From NCBI GenBank assembly GCA_010029175.1, contig RGNC01000145.1, positions 1-5,034 of the forward strand: a stretch of 5,034 nucleotides of DNA. Reading direction: 5' to 3'. The notes under the pieces were generated by a model. The model was not told the origin of the DNA, made no database searches, and saw only the letters and a program-made list of their open reading frames with translations. The DNA comes from Synechococcaceae bacterium WB8_1B_136. Lineage in GTDB: Bacteria; Cyanobacteriota; Cyanobacteriia; PCC-6307; Cyanobiaceae. Position 1 is the first letter of the stretch. Each line of letters opens with the position of its first letter. Of the stretch, positions 4,949 to 5,034 are shown piece after piece. The translations under genes and the position numbers were made by a program.

Positions 4949-5034
4949 ATGCGTCGTTCAATCCTTCTGAGTGGCTCCGCCCTCCTGCTGTCCGGCAGCA
5001 CCGGTTTCACCCCGGTCTTCGCCACAACTGGCCG
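4949..5034 (+). CDS. N-terminus of an exported protein (cut by window edge)
   Basis: Only the first 28 codons are present. They encode a typical Sec signal peptide: Arg2-Arg3, a hydrophobic core (about residues 5-14), then a small-residue-rich region ending V-F-A at 23-25, with likely cleavage before Thr26. The gene therefore starts a periplasmic, outer-membrane or secreted protein whose identity lies beyond the window. ATG 4949 is supported by the signal peptide and by GGCGAG about 11 nt upstream. No in-frame Cys follows the cleavage site, so a lipoprotein is unlikely. It faces away from purM across the 399-nt intergenic region. Confidence 0.65.
   Translation, partial: MRRSILLSGSALLLSGSTGFTPVFATTG

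Overview
The window looks like part of the chromosome of a GC-rich picocyanobacterium (Cyanobium or a related Synechococcus lineage). This is inferred from three things: a cobalamin-riboswitch-controlled HupE/UreJ-type transporter, a plant-plastid-like aldo/keto reductase, and small conserved proteins of a cyanobacterial flavour. No full GCGATCGC (HIP1) repeat was seen, which fits the picocyanobacteria that lack it. I see no mobile element, CRISPR array, tRNA or rRNA.

Layout. Positions 16-174 hold a compact cobalamin riboswitch and its expression platform, which lead into a HupE/UreJ membrane transporter (175-795, +), probably for cobalt. Converging on it is a minus-strand pair: a 56-residue four-cysteine protein (1586-1416) and, 20 nt downstream, an exported six-cysteine protein of unknown function (1395-835). 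An aldo/keto reductase (1614-2606, +) diverges from this pair across only 27 nt. It converges on a 229-residue charged, probably cytoplasmic protein (3341-2652, -). That gene lies 173 nt downstream of purM (4549-3515, -), the AIR synthetase of purine biosynthesis. The purM-to-229-aa gap contains G/C-run hairpins that exclude one another. A 399-nt, comparatively AT-rich divergent intergenic region then leads to the start of an exported protein (4949 onward, +), which the window edge cuts off.

How the parts fit. The best-supported regulatory unit is riboswitch plus hupE. When cobalamin is abundant, the aptamer should hold the hairpin at 153-168 closed through a loop-loop contact (CCGC at 90-93 with GCGG at 159-162). 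That would mask the ribosome site and shut off cobalt import. purM and its downstream gene may share a transcript. The remaining genes are a mixture of housekeeping and poorly characterised functions with no obvious common pathway. I find no strong case for a new multi-gene system. The least-explained items are the four-cysteine small protein with its exported neighbour, and the long leader at 4550-4948.
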